In this document: positions 53,270 to 64,000 of the stretch, in pieces
Numbering within the stretch: position 1 is the stretch's first letter
Layout of the letters: each line of letters begins with the position of its first letter
DNA from: Hermodice carunculata
Taxonomy: Eukaryota; Annelida; Polychaeta; Eunicida; Amphinomidae
Reading direction: 5' to 3'
Length of the DNA: 64,000 nt
Assembly (NCBI GenBank): GCA_964020975.1
Contig: OZ026623.1
Span: forward strand, 84,123,102 to 84,187,101
Translations under genes and position numbers: made by a program
Notes under the pieces: model-generated
The model's database searches: none
Told to the model about the DNA's origin: nothing
What the model saw: only the letters and a program-made list of their open reading frames with translations

Positions 53270-54524
53270 GCTGTGGATTTCATACAGATGGATGGAAGAA
53301 CCATTATTTATGCTACAAGTGCCAAGAAACAATGTACATTGCCGCCAGAAAGTCTGGCTCCAAAAATCTCGGGGCGGGGGGCACCAGTGGAACCACTTGC
53401 AGGGTCCACTTTTCAAAGTGTAACACAAATTAAAATCCTCACTTCATAACCAGTTAGGGCCAATGGGGGCCAGAGGTAGGTACAAGAAGCACACTGAGTA
53501 ACTAACATCAAACTTCCTAACAGTGTTCTCTGCAGGAGTCCCTCGTACAATATATACCCGAGGAGGACCACGTGCAGGGGTCAGCAGAGGAGATGGTGCA
53601 AGACTTTCTGGTGGCACTGTATCTTCAATTCTGCAGAGTTCCAGAGGATATATTGTTTCAGTGGGGATTTCATTGGTTAAGGGACAGAAAACGTTAAATG
53701 AAAAAATGTGTGTCTATTATGATGATGAGAAAACAGTTGCAGCTTGTTAAGCTTACTCTATCTGCATGAAAAACTCGAGGTAAAGTCATATTTTAACAGA
53801 AACGGGTCAAAACAAAATTTGCTTCAAAAGCTTGAAGTCGAATTTGATTTCCACTGGTACAGATGCAGTGATATAAAATGCCAATGTGTTTGAAGAAAAT
53901 TTGTTGGTGCATGAATATTTCACAAACAGGTGGCACCCAAAATGCAGAGTTGTCCAGAGAGCAATTGTGCTGCCACCTGGCAGGAAGTAATATCACTGTA
54001 TCATGGGTCCCTTGAGTGCTTTAAATGTGCCAATACTATGGATTTGTAAACTTGGTGACAAACACTGTTATGCCTGATATTAAAATCTATACTGTGAACA
54101 CAATTATTGTGCTTTGTCACTGCTACAGAACAAACAAATTTCATGGTATATTAGGGATGCAAAAAAAAGCAAGTTTCTTGGGTACTATCTGCATCAGTTT
54201 CACAGACCCACCCCACCTCTTTTTGCTTTTTCAAAGGAGAAAAAATATGTGATTTTTTTCTTGTAACGTCCCTATTTTTAGGTTTTTGTGAGAAATGTTT
54301 GTGAAATAATTAATAACGCCTTCTCATGCAAATTTTGTTTCTAAGAAGGGCCTTGAGAAAACCACTGTTTAATTTACTAAGCCTCACCTAGACGTATGAT
54401 TTCATCTGTTCAAAGCTGTGTTATTTGGCAGTATTCTACCCATCTCAAGTGATGTCTAAGTAGATTCATAAATATTATATAAGTATCTGATGAAAAAATA
54501 TACACTGTGTTCTCATTTTAAAAA
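53270..54524 (+). other. Presumed ZnT 3' untranslated region and beyond
   Basis: Begins right after the stop codon. An exon-like open frame of 53 codons lies at 53,536-53,697 behind CTCTGCAG (see findings). Otherwise unique-looking. Confidence 0.4.
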
Positions 54525-54710
54525 AAATTTGCCGTATTTTAATTTTCACTGATGGCAATAAAAAACAGTGAAATAGTATTTTAACATAGGTTTAACAGGA
54601 ACTATGGCCAAAATGGTGAAATTAAAATTTGAGCTAAATGCGTGAAACTGAAAATTTATACATGTGAAAACAATTGCATTTTCAGTTACTTTATCTGTTA
54701 CTTTTATTGG
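54525..54710. mobile_element. Family M miniature element
   Basis: CACTGATGGCAATAAAAAAC, AACATAGGTTTAACAGGAAC and GGCCAAAATGGTGAAATTAA match the other copies. Confidence 0.5.
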
Positions 54711-55527
54711 TTAACTATACACTTCATGGGGGTCTAAATTGAGGAAATGTAATGGATAAATAAATATAAGACACAAGTGCTGTGTGTATCATAGAGTATT
54801 CCTGAACCACACATCGTCCAGTTTCTTTGAAGAGAAATTTCTTGTAATTTTTCTACGGGTTATTACATATTCTATCCAGGTAACTGATAGCTTTTTTTTA
54901 GCACAGTATTCTGTGTAGGAAACTGACTTGATTGTACTACACAGGAGAGTGACTTGTTCTGTGTAAAGTATGAAGAAGGTTGCCTGTAGGTGGCACTGTA
55001 GGTAACCTCCCACCCCTTGGTATCCAGGTGTTGCCGGCTGAGACATGGGGGGGGGGGGGAACAAAACCTGCTTCATTTATTGGTTGAAATAGTCACGTGA
55101 CACAGGAAGCAAGTGCTGCCACCATGCAGCTTCATGGATCTGACATGCCCTATATATTGTCTCCTATGCTACACAGCTGATTGACTGCTATGCTCTGAAG
55201 ATGACTTACTGATGTGCAATTAACTTGCTCTGTATGGAAAATTGGTTTGTGCTGTGTGCAACCAGGACAGGTAACAAGACCGGTTCTCTTTGTTTGTGGA
55301 CAGTGACCCTGACAAAAAGTATAAAGAGGATAGACTACAATTGTCCACAGGTAAATAAAATGAATACAACAGCTCCATTCTCTTTGAAGAGCAACTCTGT
55401 CTTAGTGATGTGCTGCTACTTTCTGAACCTTGTGTTGATACGGCAACCTCAGAATTTAAATTAATGTGCATCCATAGGTTTCTCCGTGTCTTTGATATCG
55501 CTGTGAAGAAATCTGGTAGAAAAATAC

Positions 55528-55533
55528 AATAAA
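55528..55533 (+). terminator. Candidate polyadenylation signal (proximal)
   Basis: AATAAA followed about 15-30 bp later by a T/G-rich stretch (TTATTCTGGTATGCTGT). It would give a 3' untranslated region of about 2.3 kb for the zinc transporter. Confidence 0.35.
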
Positions 55534-55675
55534 ACGAAAATTATTCTGGTATGCTGTATCCTGAAAAATCGGGAAGGTATGTCTTTTTGTAATTTTATCC
55601 CAAGTCCAGTTGTACTTGGTTAAAATATTGTACCAGTTGCACGGTTTATCCAGTTTCCAAGATTTTCGCTCTTGT

Positions 55676-56376
55676 TATGTCTCCCGGTGGAAGCCGGGGG
55701 ACATATTGTTTTAGTGCCCGTTTCTTCCCCTTTTTCTTCTTCTTCTTCTTCTTCTTCTTCTTCTTCTTCTTCTTCTTCTTCTTCTTCTTCTTCTTCTTCT
55801 TCTTCTTCTTCTTCTTCTTCTTCTCCTTCTCCTCCTCCTTCTCCTCCTCCTCCTCCTCCTCCTCCTCCTCCTCCTCCTCCTTCAACACTTGGTTTCCGTG
55901 CGATAAGTCTTGAATGACTTGACAGAATGTGATGAAACTTGGTAGGATTATGTATCTATGCAAGACCTAGGTTGGGATTGTATTTGTATGACCTTGAGCA
56001 AATTCTCAAGGTCACGGGGTCACTTATGTGAAATTGGTTTCCGTTCGATAAGTCATGAAGAACTTGATGGAATTTGATGAAACTTGGTAGGATTATGTAT
56101 CAAGGTAAGACCAAGGTTGGGATTGTATTTGGGTGACCTTGACCTAATTTTCAAGGTCACAGGGTCATTTATGTGAAATTGGTTTCTCTGCAATAAGTCG
56201 TGAAGAACTTGATGAAAATTGCTAGAGTAATGTATCTAGGTGAGAGCTAAAATAGGATTGTAATTTTCAAGCAAACTTGGTCATTTGTAATTTGTTATCA
56301 CCTGTAGCTTATTCAGAGACGTAAGTGTTCCACCGGGAGACATTTGATTTTCTGTTGGAAAATCAGTCTGTTCTAG
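55676..56376 (+). mobile_element. Helitron-like element C with TTC/TCC tract
   Basis: Left end TATGTCTCCCGGTGGAAG, with CCGGGGGACATATTGTTTT; then a long TTC and TCC microsatellite (55,735-55,882). About three units of 110-160 bp follow (ATAAGTCATGAAGAACTTGA, TGACCTTGACC, CAAGGTCACAGGGTCA). Right end TCCACCGGGAGACATTTG and palindrome GATTTTCTG...AAAATC. ATGTCTCCCGGTGGA / TCCACCGGGAGACAT are exact subterminal inverted repeats. Confidence 0.75.
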
Positions 56377-56627
56377 TTGCAGTTGATTTTTCCCTCCAGA
56401 CAAATACTGTGGGATGAGGCAATGCGAGTGAAACTCACAGCTGCTGCAAACAGGGGTTTTTATGTTGAAAGTTGATTGTCATTTCATGGAACTGCAGTTT
56501 CACCATCATGTGGCTTTCTCTTGGCTTTTCTCTTTGCAGAGCCATCTAGTGACAAAAGTCAGAAATAAATGCATGTTGAGCCGGGGACAGACATGTATGA
56601 TGACAAAACAGTGGCCAATTCTGCTGG

Positions 56628-56631
<4 letters not shown>

Positions 56632-56692
<61 letters not shown>
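56632..56692. repeat. (CA)n microsatellite
   Basis: About 30 CA units followed by A-rich (AAAAC)n. Confidence 0.97.
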
Positions 56693-56697
<5 letters not shown>

Positions 56698-57168
56698 AAA
56701 AACAAAACCAAAAACAAAACAAAAAATATAAAAAACCTGCAGACAATATAATCACAGACAGGCTTTGCAAAAATTGTAAATTCCGCACATACATGTACAC
56801 ACACACACAAACACTGTGTTAGAAGGCTCTGCGGCCTCTTTATAGCTCATCTATGTATAATACATTGTGCAATGAAGGACTTTTTTTAAAATAGAAAGTA
56901 TCTGTGATAAAATTTCATCTTGGCCAGTAAGTTTTAGAAAAGTATAGAAAAGCAATACCTTGTCTTTTTTTGCAAGCTACATGTATTTGTATAGGACAGT
57001 ACAAAGTATTTTAAATTGTTTCTTGCACACTTCGAAGTGGTTTTTCACATTCATGTAAGGCCAGGGAAAGTAAATTCAATGCGTTCATTTTCTTTGTACA
57101 TCAGAAGCCATTTTGACGAGGTTAGATTTCATTTTAGCTCAAAGTTCGACGGACTGAATTTGTCATTA
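56693..57168. other. Non-coding stretch, nothing recognised
   Basis: No supported feature. Confidence 0.3.
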
Positions 57169-57330
57169 CAGTGAAAGGTCATCTAAGATCACCCCGGAGA
57201 AGACAAAATTTTGGTCTGTCAAAACAGGTGGTCTTTCATTGGAGGTATAGATAAAATGAAAGGTACGAAGCAAAGTAAGGAGAAAAGATCATCTTTCGAA
57301 ACAGGTTGTCTTTCAAGATGGGGACCACTG
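57169..57330. mobile_element. Family A miniature element
   Basis: CAGTGAAAGGTCATCTAAG at the left and GATGGGGACCACTG at the right, with the internal AAACAGGTGGTCTTTCA repeat. A diverged copy. Confidence 0.65.
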
Positions 57331-58241
57331 TTCTGGTTTCACATTCCAAATGCGATCCTTGTTGGAAAAAAGTTTCCACATGGAAGTGGATGGATTGAAA
57401 GAAGACGGGAAGGAACAGAAATGTACATGCATGGAATCTCCCTATTAAGACCACACAAGGGACTAAAAAAAATGGTATTAATGGGGAAGTGGCCTTAATA
57501 AGCAATACAATTTTACATGATAATTAAAAACAGGATTCTGAATTGGAGGGATTATTTTATGAAAATGTTGTTTTAGAAAGGTGATCTTAATTGAAGATTC
57601 TTCTGCATGTTAGTCTAAGGTTGTTAACTTGAACAATGTGATGGATATTCTGGGATGCTCACCAGTTGTCTGGTAGAGAGACCAACCTATCATTCCAATC
57701 AAGTGGTCTGCAGAAAAGCAGGGTTTGGGCTGTTTGGAAGGCTAGAATACCTGAAGTGTGCACTGAATACTGTTCCACTTAATACAAATCACTATATTTT
57801 CACAATTTGAATTAACTCTACAAATTGAAAGACATGCGATCCTCCAAGACTGTGAGTGTCATTGCTATTTCACAGACAAAAAAGCAAATTTTGCATAAAA
57901 TTGCATGCACATCAAATGGAAGATCTGTTTGCAACAACAAATTTGAGAACTTGTACTTTGTGTTATAAAATTGTGAATTTAAGACGTCAAGAATCGATTC
58001 AACATTAGATGAAAAACAAACCACACAGATGAAATTTGAACAGGTGGCAGAAATGCAATTCCAGTGGACTCAAATTATAAGGTATGGCTGGGGTGGCGTA
58101 GAGAACTCCCATTAATTTAGTCGATGTGGCTGACTGAATTTATTATGTCTGAACTAGGAATCTAGATCTGGACTCCTTGGTGTCAATTAAAAAAGAATTA
58201 AAGAATTTTGCGTTCCGATTTCTCACAAAAAGAACCTTTGA
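57331..58241. other. Non-coding stretch, nothing recognised
   Basis: No supported feature. Confidence 0.3.
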
Positions 58242-58472
58242 TTAACTCTTTTGGTAAAAAGTTTTGATTGAGTCAACAGTTTTTCCTGTTGTGGTTTGGA
58301 CACACTGTGCCTAGAGAGCACTGAGGAAAACTGTTGACCTGGGCGATTCTTATACTCTCTGTAGGTATCCTGGTACTTGAATGAAAGTTCAGTTTAGAAA
58401 GAATATCAATCTAGAGTCGTTACGTCCATTCAGATCACATCATCTTGTCAAAGTTGGCCCGTAAAGAGTTAA
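58242..58472. mobile_element. Family P miniature element
   Basis: TTAACTCTTTTGG at the left and CCCGTAAAGAGTTAA at the right. Inner AGTCAACAGTTTTTCC pairs imperfectly with GGAAAACTGTTGACC. It has the shared TACTTGAATGAAAG phrase. Confidence 0.75.
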
Positions 58473-58635
58473 AGGGCCATTACTTATGGTGTTAAAAGCC
58501 AGCATTTTGAACATTGCCAAGGACAAATCTGGCTTCAGCAGCTACATCTGGAGCATGACCTGCCAGGCCATACAAACACCGGGGACCAATGTCCTGACCA
58601 ATCAACACAGAATGAGTCAAATTGATGAGAAAGTA
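58473..58635 (+). pseudogene. Coding-like fragment between two miniature elements
   Basis: An open frame reads MVLKASILNIAKDKSGFSSY then IWSMTCQAIQTPGTNVLTNQ and HRMSQIDEKV. The base composition is higher in GC than the flanks. The pattern KASI-x-N-A ... GxFSSYIWS-x ... (M)S-x-I recalls the DNA-3-methyladenine glycosylase I (Tag) family, where KIEAxxxNAK is followed by GSFxxYxWSF. That is memory-based and weak. It is bounded on the left by the family P element and cut on the right by a family A element, so at best it is a remnant. Confidence 0.25.
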
Positions 58636-58790
58636 CAGGAAAAAAAACTGTCTCCAAAGACCACCCGAAAGATGACCAAATTGTGGCCTCTCTACGTAGA
58701 TGGTCTTTTAGATAAGGTATAGATGAGATGAAAAGTACTGACTAAAGTATACTGAAATAGTGGTCTTTCCAGGCAGGGATCACCATACTG
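58636..58790. mobile_element. Family A miniature element, diverged
   Basis: CAGGAAAAAAAACTGTCTCC at the left and GGCAGGGATCACCATACTG at the right, flanked by TA. Internal GGTCTTTTAGATAAGG. Confidence 0.6.
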
Positions 58791-59299
58791 TAATTGAAGT
58801 GTGCAATTGTAGTGTTTGAACTTGCATTCCTTGAGCAGTTAAAATGTATTACTGATTATGATACCATGCAAAAGGAAAGACTTGCTCAAGTATATACATG
58901 CACACTTGTATAGATTGTATGTGAATGTATTATGTCTCCTTTATTTCTTTGTAAAATTTTATTTATTTGTCAAATATGCTTATAAATATAGGACATGTAA
59001 ACATGACCTGTAAATAGCATGTGATATATGTGATTATATGGAATGACCTGAACATTGTATCTCAGTTTTCTGAGGTTCAGCACATTTCATGCAGTTTATT
59101 TATAATTGATGTTGGGGAAAATGAGACCGGTGAAACATTTTAAGTTGTAGATGCAATGTTTTGTATGTTAATTGGAGCTGAGGTGGACCCTAAAATTTTA
59201 AAAATTTCTGAAAAAAATTAAGTTGATGGTGTAAACATTATGCAGATCAGATCAGCACAACTGATGTTATAAGCAACATGAAGGGCATAGAATATGTAT
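58791..59299. other. Non-coding stretch, nothing recognised
   Basis: AT-rich with many ATTTATTT/TATTTATTT motifs (58,940-59,110) of the kind found in 3' untranslated regions. No more can be said. Confidence 0.3.
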
Positions 59300-59412
59300 G
59301 CCCTTAGAGGACACCAATGGTCAAGGCCTCTCACTCATTTTCTCAGGACCAATGAGGTATGAGAGGAGGTGTCATATGATTCCTCTTGACCAATAGTGGC
59401 TTCTGGTGTTTC
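59300..59412. mobile_element. Foldback element relative (see 47,314)
   Basis: AGAGGACACCAATGGTCAAG at the left and CTTGACCAATAGTGGCTTCT at the right, with central GAGAGGAGGTGTCATATGA. Imperfect arms, older copy. Confidence 0.55.
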
Positions 59413-59462
59413 TAGTCTTATCACACTGAACTTCGGTGTCTCTTCTTACTTCTAAAAGGAAT

Positions 59463-59575
59463 TCTCATAATGATAATTACTTGATGATTGTTTAGTTTCA
59501 TTAATAATGATAATTATTTGATGATTGTTCAGATTCACGAATAATGATAATTACTTGATGATTGTTCAGTTTCAT
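59463..59575. repeat. 37-bp tandem repeat, three units
   Basis: ATGATAATTACTTGATGATT recurs at exact 37-bp spacing (TGATAATTA at about 59,471, 59,508 and 59,545). Confidence 0.9.
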
Positions 59576-60930
59576 GACAATTGGTCATGTTCCACATGGG
59601 CAACCACCAGTGGCACTCATGTACCCAGGTTGATAGTATAAATGTAATTGGATAGACAAAACTTGCTAATTGTTTTGCATGTAAGAGACTGAATGTGAGG
59701 TCCATTGTTTTTTTGTTTTTTTTTCTCAATTGGCAAAGATCAACTGTTAAGATATCATAACATGTTAAAACATACAGAAAAACATGTTACACCAGACACT
59801 GGTGTGCTTCGAGACCGGTACCATGTTCTGTTTTTGTTTTTTTATTTTATGTTGCCAAGTGACGCAACAATGAAAAAATAAACAATTAAAACTGTAGGTC
59901 TCATATTCTGGAGGTAGGAAAGTCACTCAATACAATGGCAACACAAAATCTAGAAAAAAAAAGTTACACAATTAAGTAACCCCACCTGGTGATCATTTTT
60001 GTTACTGCCTCAACAAGTATGGCATTCTAATTAATCTTGCCACCTCTCCATACAGGGAATATGCCCAGTCACTCGAGTACATTTCAGGTTTGATGATATG
60101 ACATGAAAAATTACGGTATTAAGTGACCTACATTTTGCTTACTGGAGAGGTTAAATACAGCAACGGATAAAAACGTACATAAAATGCAGAATATGCACCT
60201 CTTTTGAGAAAATAAGGTCACTTATAGATCACAAGCAATGGAATATGTACAATGTCAATGAGTACGTTATTCAATGTTTTGTCAGTTGAACTTAAATTGA
60301 AAATTTGCCCGCCATCAATACATTCAACGTGTGAATTATAAAAAAATATACAAAAAGCCCCCTTTTTTTTTTTAAAAGGAGTACAGCTGATGGTTTTTTT
60401 CTCATGTTTGTTGGCTTGGTATATTCATTATGTAGAAGAATAAGTTTAACTTGTAGCATTCGAGCATGCTCAAGTAGTAAAAGGCAAAGGGTCATGAAAC
60501 GTGCACCTGTATAGATATGTAAAATGATAACATTCTGTAGTTAAAAACCCCAAAGGCATCACAAATATGCAAGTTCTGAATCTGCAGAATTCTATTTATG
60601 TGTTGTTGTAAAATTTTTGAGGATCAGAACATGGAAACATGAATTTTACAATGTGATCCATTTGTACAGTTGATATTTTTTGTGTTTGCTGATACAAGCT
60701 GTATAGGTAGACATATGTCCCATAGTAACTGCAGATCAGACCTTAGACCTAGGGCCTTGCCATAATTTTGATGCAGAGCTGCAAAAGTAATTGACAGCTT
60801 TATTTTAATAGTTGCAGGTATGGTATTAAAGTAGATAGTTGAGTTTATCATCCTTATAAATATATCTCTATGCTTTACTGGAATCTATTTTAGTCACTGC
60901 CTGCAAAATGCTGTACTTGTCTCGAAACGA
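59576..60930. other. Non-coding, possibly distal 3' untranslated region
   Basis: Unlike most of the window, this is free of recognisable mobile elements, AT-rich and ends in a good polyadenylation signal. That would suit a distal 3' untranslated region, but continuity with the zinc transporter is not shown. Confidence 0.3.
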
Positions 60931-60936
60931 AATAAA
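60931..60936 (+). terminator. Candidate polyadenylation signal (distal)
   Basis: AATAAA followed within 30 bp by the T/G-rich TTATTTTGTGTT. It is the best-looking polyadenylation context downstream of the zinc transporter stop, 7.7 kb away. Confidence 0.4.
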
Positions 60937-61911
60937 AGTTTTCTGTAGAGTTGAAACTGTTATTTTGTGTTAATTTATATATATGCTCTCTTTTTTTTTT
61001 GCATCTCGAAGCCTTTAAAGAAGCTTACTTGTCAAAGTTTAAAACAAGATTGATCTCCCTACTTTCTGTACCTATCTGAGAAAAAGGCAGCTGCAATGCG
61101 AAATAGAATTAAAATGTAAAGTTTGTCCCACTGTGCCATGGTTTCGCCTAATTGTCGCAATTTGGGCACTCAGTCCCCAGAGGGTGCCTTGAAGCCTCTG
61201 AAGATGGAGTATTGTCCCATGACACGAGACTCCTCATCCACTTCCTTGCAGAACACATGACCAAAATTCAAATTGAGACATTAACTTTCTGTCCGTTTAC
61301 CTATTCAGTTTCCTATTGAAAGGCCTGTAATACCAAGTCTGCTCAGGACACAGTCTGCCTGTTGAAAGCTATGGTGCAGTTTGCCATAGACATAAAAATG
61401 CACAGGTATTTCAAGTTTGCATTGGAGAAAAGTCCTTCTGGAAAAACGTATTGTAAAGTCTCTATCTTCAAACTAGACCACAGTTCGTAGGAATATTTTA
61501 AGCCCAGTCATTAAATTAATTTGCCATCTATGATTTGGTCAATACATAATTTTAACCGTAACAGGTTATTAAATAATACAGTATAGGCTAATACATGCCC
61601 ATGTTAGGGCACCTTGCCTCTGGCGACTAAGTTCAAGAAGCCGTATTGTGTTTGTTATTCCTCAGAATGCTGAATAAAAACTGACTAAAATTATTTATAC
61701 AAATACTTGCGTATGGCCTTGACATTTTCTGTCTTAAGCAAATAATTTTTGACGTTCTCATTGGTCAAAAGGTTTTGACATTTGTAACCAGCCATTTCAC
61801 CATAAATTTCATCATTTAATCCGTCCTATGGACCGGACAAGATCTCTGTGCCAAACACTGGAACAGACAATAGACTTGTTAATATTCCTTCCCTGACACA
61901 CCAGACCACTA
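60937..61911. other. Non-coding stretch, nothing recognised
   Basis: No supported gene, repeat or RNA. Confidence 0.3.
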
Positions 61912-62243
61912 AGGGCGTGGTCATTATTTACGGGGGGGGGGCTCACAAAATTTCTCTACCCAATTATGGGGAAGGGGGGGCACGATATTACACATGCTCC
62001 TAATGAGGGGTCATAAAATTGGCCCCCCACCCTGGTGGGTGGGTGTCATCAAATTGTGAAACAGTTTACAACAGTCCTACAACAATAATCAGTACAAGGC
62101 TGGGGGGGGGGGTGTCACAAAATTCTGCAGACTTCCGGGGGGGGGTGAATTCTTGTCGGCTTTGGGGGGGGGGCGCAACAACTAGAATGGTACGCCATCC
62201 CAATATCTCGAGCCCCCCCCCCCGTAAATAATGACCGCCCCCT
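61912..62243. mobile_element. G-rich miniature inverted-repeat element, 332 bp
   Basis: GGTCATTATTTACGGGGGGG at the left is mirrored by CCCCCCGTAAATAATGACC at the right. Inside, at least six further G-runs of six or more occur on the plus strand. No coding capacity. Confidence 0.8.
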
Positions 62244-62873
62244 AAATATTAAAAAGTATTTTTAGAAAACTCTTGGCATAATGTCTTTTCATATGAAGCC
62301 TAAATGGACAAATCTGTCTAGTGCTATCCGTTTGATTGTCAATATTCTTGATCTTATCGTGTAATTTCAAGAAGACATTGCTGATTGAAAAATGAATGTG
62401 CCTACAGGTATATAAAGGGATGAAAGTGACTGTGCTCAAGTGAAAAAAAAGCATACCACATCCCTCTATTTCTTTAAAACAATATTTGGGCCTTTTAGGC
62501 AAAAAGGAGATCAATTTTTTCTCTGACCTCTGAGAAAACAACCTAAAGACTGTCATCCCTGTATATAGAGGGGTACCCAAATGTGGTTCCAGGGTAAACA
62601 GTGGTATGTAGCACATTACCTTTGTCTTAAAAATATTGACTGCTCATACTTAGGTTGCCTGCTAAACAGACTTTCTGGAGGTCGATAGATCGTTTGCCCC
62701 CGGCGAGTTAGGGCAGACTTTCGCCGGGGACCAAAGAAAGTCTGCTAAGGAGGCTAACACTTAGGCTAAATAGGCCTATCTGAGGTCAGGAAACCTTTTT
62801 AATTCCTTGTCTATTTGAGTTTACTGGATTAATTAATCGATTTATTGACTTATTGATTTGCTAATTTTTTGCA

Positions 62874-62875
<2 letters not shown>
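62244..62875. other. Non-coding stretch, nothing recognised
   Basis: A short inverted pair at 62,668-62,750 (AGACTTTC / GAAAGTCT) around CGCCGGGG. The frame 62,242-62,616 on the minus strand has no recognisable product. Confidence 0.3.

Positions 62876-62958
<83 letters not shown>
62876..62958. repeat. (AAT)n microsatellite
   Basis: About 27 trinucleotide units. On the minus strand this is (ATT)n and directly follows the sequence below, like a LINE tail. Confidence 0.95.
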
Positions 62959-63350
62959 GTTTATTTCGGACTGAAAAAGGACAGTACAGTGTATGTCCAC
63001 AGGAAAATGATACTCTGTATAAAAATATAAATGAAAAGTAGCAGCATGATAGTCTATCAGGGAGACTAAGGGCCAAAATTTACAGAAATAAGAACAATTC
63101 AAGACTTCAGATAACCCGTACACATACATGAAATTTTACCAAGCACATAACAACCATCACTTGATTCGTGTGTAAATGCAAGAAGTTATTCCAGTGTTTA
63201 ATGACGGGACACATGATAAAAGTGTCAGAGGATAATACACCGGATACCGAAAGATCGTTATTGTGCTGCAGTAAGAGGCGCAAATTAACTAAAAGACTTG
63301 TTTCCTCTACCAAGAGTCAAACCGTTAATTCTGTTGGAAACCAAGACGTT
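62959..63350 (-). mobile_element. Probable LINE 3' end
   Basis: Read on the minus strand, this ends CTTTTTCAGTCCGAAATAAA followed at once by (ATT)n, the arrangement of non-LTR elements with microsatellite tails. A minus-strand frame upstream holds VIKHWNNFLHLHTNQV, faintly like the W-N-x-L-P segment near LINE C-termini. The 5' end is lost. Confidence 0.45.
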
Positions 63351-63399
63351 TGAGGTGTTCTGATTAAATTTTATACTGTATATAATTCTGAATTCATTG

Positions 63400-64000
63400 A
63401 TTAATGAACCGTGAAACGAAGTTTGTAGAATTTCAATGAATGCAAATTAGGTGAACACACAAAATTTTAAATCTTGAATATCTTCAAAAATATCACAGAT
63501 AAAGGTGCCATTTCAACTTAAGTGTATAGGTCAGTGATATGGGTGCGTCTAATGAAACATGAACCAAAAGTTGTAGGATTTTAATTGATGCAAATTAGGC
63601 AAATACACAAAATCAAAATCTTGAATAACTTCAAAATTATTTACATGGAGGTACCATTCGAACTTCAATTAGTAGGTTTGTGATATAACCACATGCATGG
63701 AACCATGAACCAAAGTTATAGGCTCTTAATTATGTAAATTAGGCAAATACACAAAATTAAGATCCTGAACAGCTTCAAAACTATTATAGATAGTACGTGA
63801 TGTCGTTCAAACTTCAATTTATAAGTTTGTGACATGGCCATATCCACTGAGCTGAGAACCAAAGTTGTGGCGTTTTGATTTATGCAAATTAGGCTAATAC
63901 ACAAAATTTAGATTATGTTGCACAACGCAAAGTGTAGCATTTCAAACTGTTCCTATTTTAAAGGCACCCAGACAGATTTGGTGTGAAGCAAATCGTCTTT
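63400..64000 (+). repeat. Tandem array, about 148-bp units, running to the window edge
   Basis: Four units with GCAAATTAGG-type sites at 63,442, 63,590, 63,734 and 63,884. Each continues AAATACACAAAAT, then CTTCAAAA..TAT and CATTTCAACTT or TCAAACTTCAA. It is the reverse complement of 41,376-41,795, so both belong to one dispersed element, probably a Helitron-like core. Confidence 0.7.

Noticed and set aside
55646-55963. Long Lys/Glu-rich or Ser/Pro-rich open frames
   Set aside because: They are translations of a TTC/TCC microsatellite inside a Helitron-like element.
56510-56560. Acceptor-like CTTTTCTCTTTGCAG
   Set aside because: No coding frame or donor follows, and it lies between two repeats.

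Overview
The window is nuclear DNA of an invertebrate animal. It is AT-rich, has large introns, and is crowded with microsatellites and short non-autonomous transposons. The protein-coding exons have canonical GT-AG borders with consistent phases, and the one clear gene is an animal SLC30-type zinc transporter. The transposon mix (Helitron-like elements with tandem cores of about 150-170 bp, TTAA- and TA-flanked miniature elements, a hAT element) is what one sees in marine invertebrates such as molluscs, lancelets or hemichordates. I cannot choose among these from sequence alone.

Layout. From 1 to about 3.7 kb there are two small CpG-richer gene starts facing each other: a THAP zinc-finger open frame on the plus strand (2173 onward, interrupted by a 27-bp perfect palindrome) and a SAP-like open frame on the minus strand (3525 down to 3085). 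From 3.7 to 33.8 kb I see no convincing coding exon. This stretch holds microsatellites, several families of short inverted-repeat elements, three Helitron/Helentron-like elements (9.0-10.3, 13.4-15.9, 16.2-17.4 kb), a 32-bp minisatellite (24.4-25.2 kb), another Helitron-like element with five tandem core units (25.5-26.4 kb), and two promoter-like or CpG-rich patches (20.7-20.9 and 21.6-22.0 kb).

From 33.8 to 53.3 kb, eight plus-strand exons encode about 395 residues of a vesicular zinc transporter of the ZnT2/ZnT3/ZnT8 group. All six membrane helices, both intramembrane HxxxD zinc sites, a His-rich cytosolic loop and the C-terminal Cys pair are present. The first coding exon was not found. 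The introns are full of transposons. Most striking, a 2.28-kb hAT-like element ends 14 bp before the seventh visible exon, so it supplies part of that 3' splice site. Directly after the same exon, the exon/intron junction itself has been amplified into a 32-bp minisatellite, giving a ladder of copies of the 5' splice site.

After the stop codon (53,269) the sequence holds possible polyadenylation signals (55.5 and 60.9 kb), a Helitron-like element with long TTC/TCC tracts (55.7-56.4 kb), miniature elements, a probable LINE 3' end on the minus strand (63.0-63.35 kb) and a tandem array running to the window edge. No RNA gene, CRISPR array or intact virus-like element was seen.
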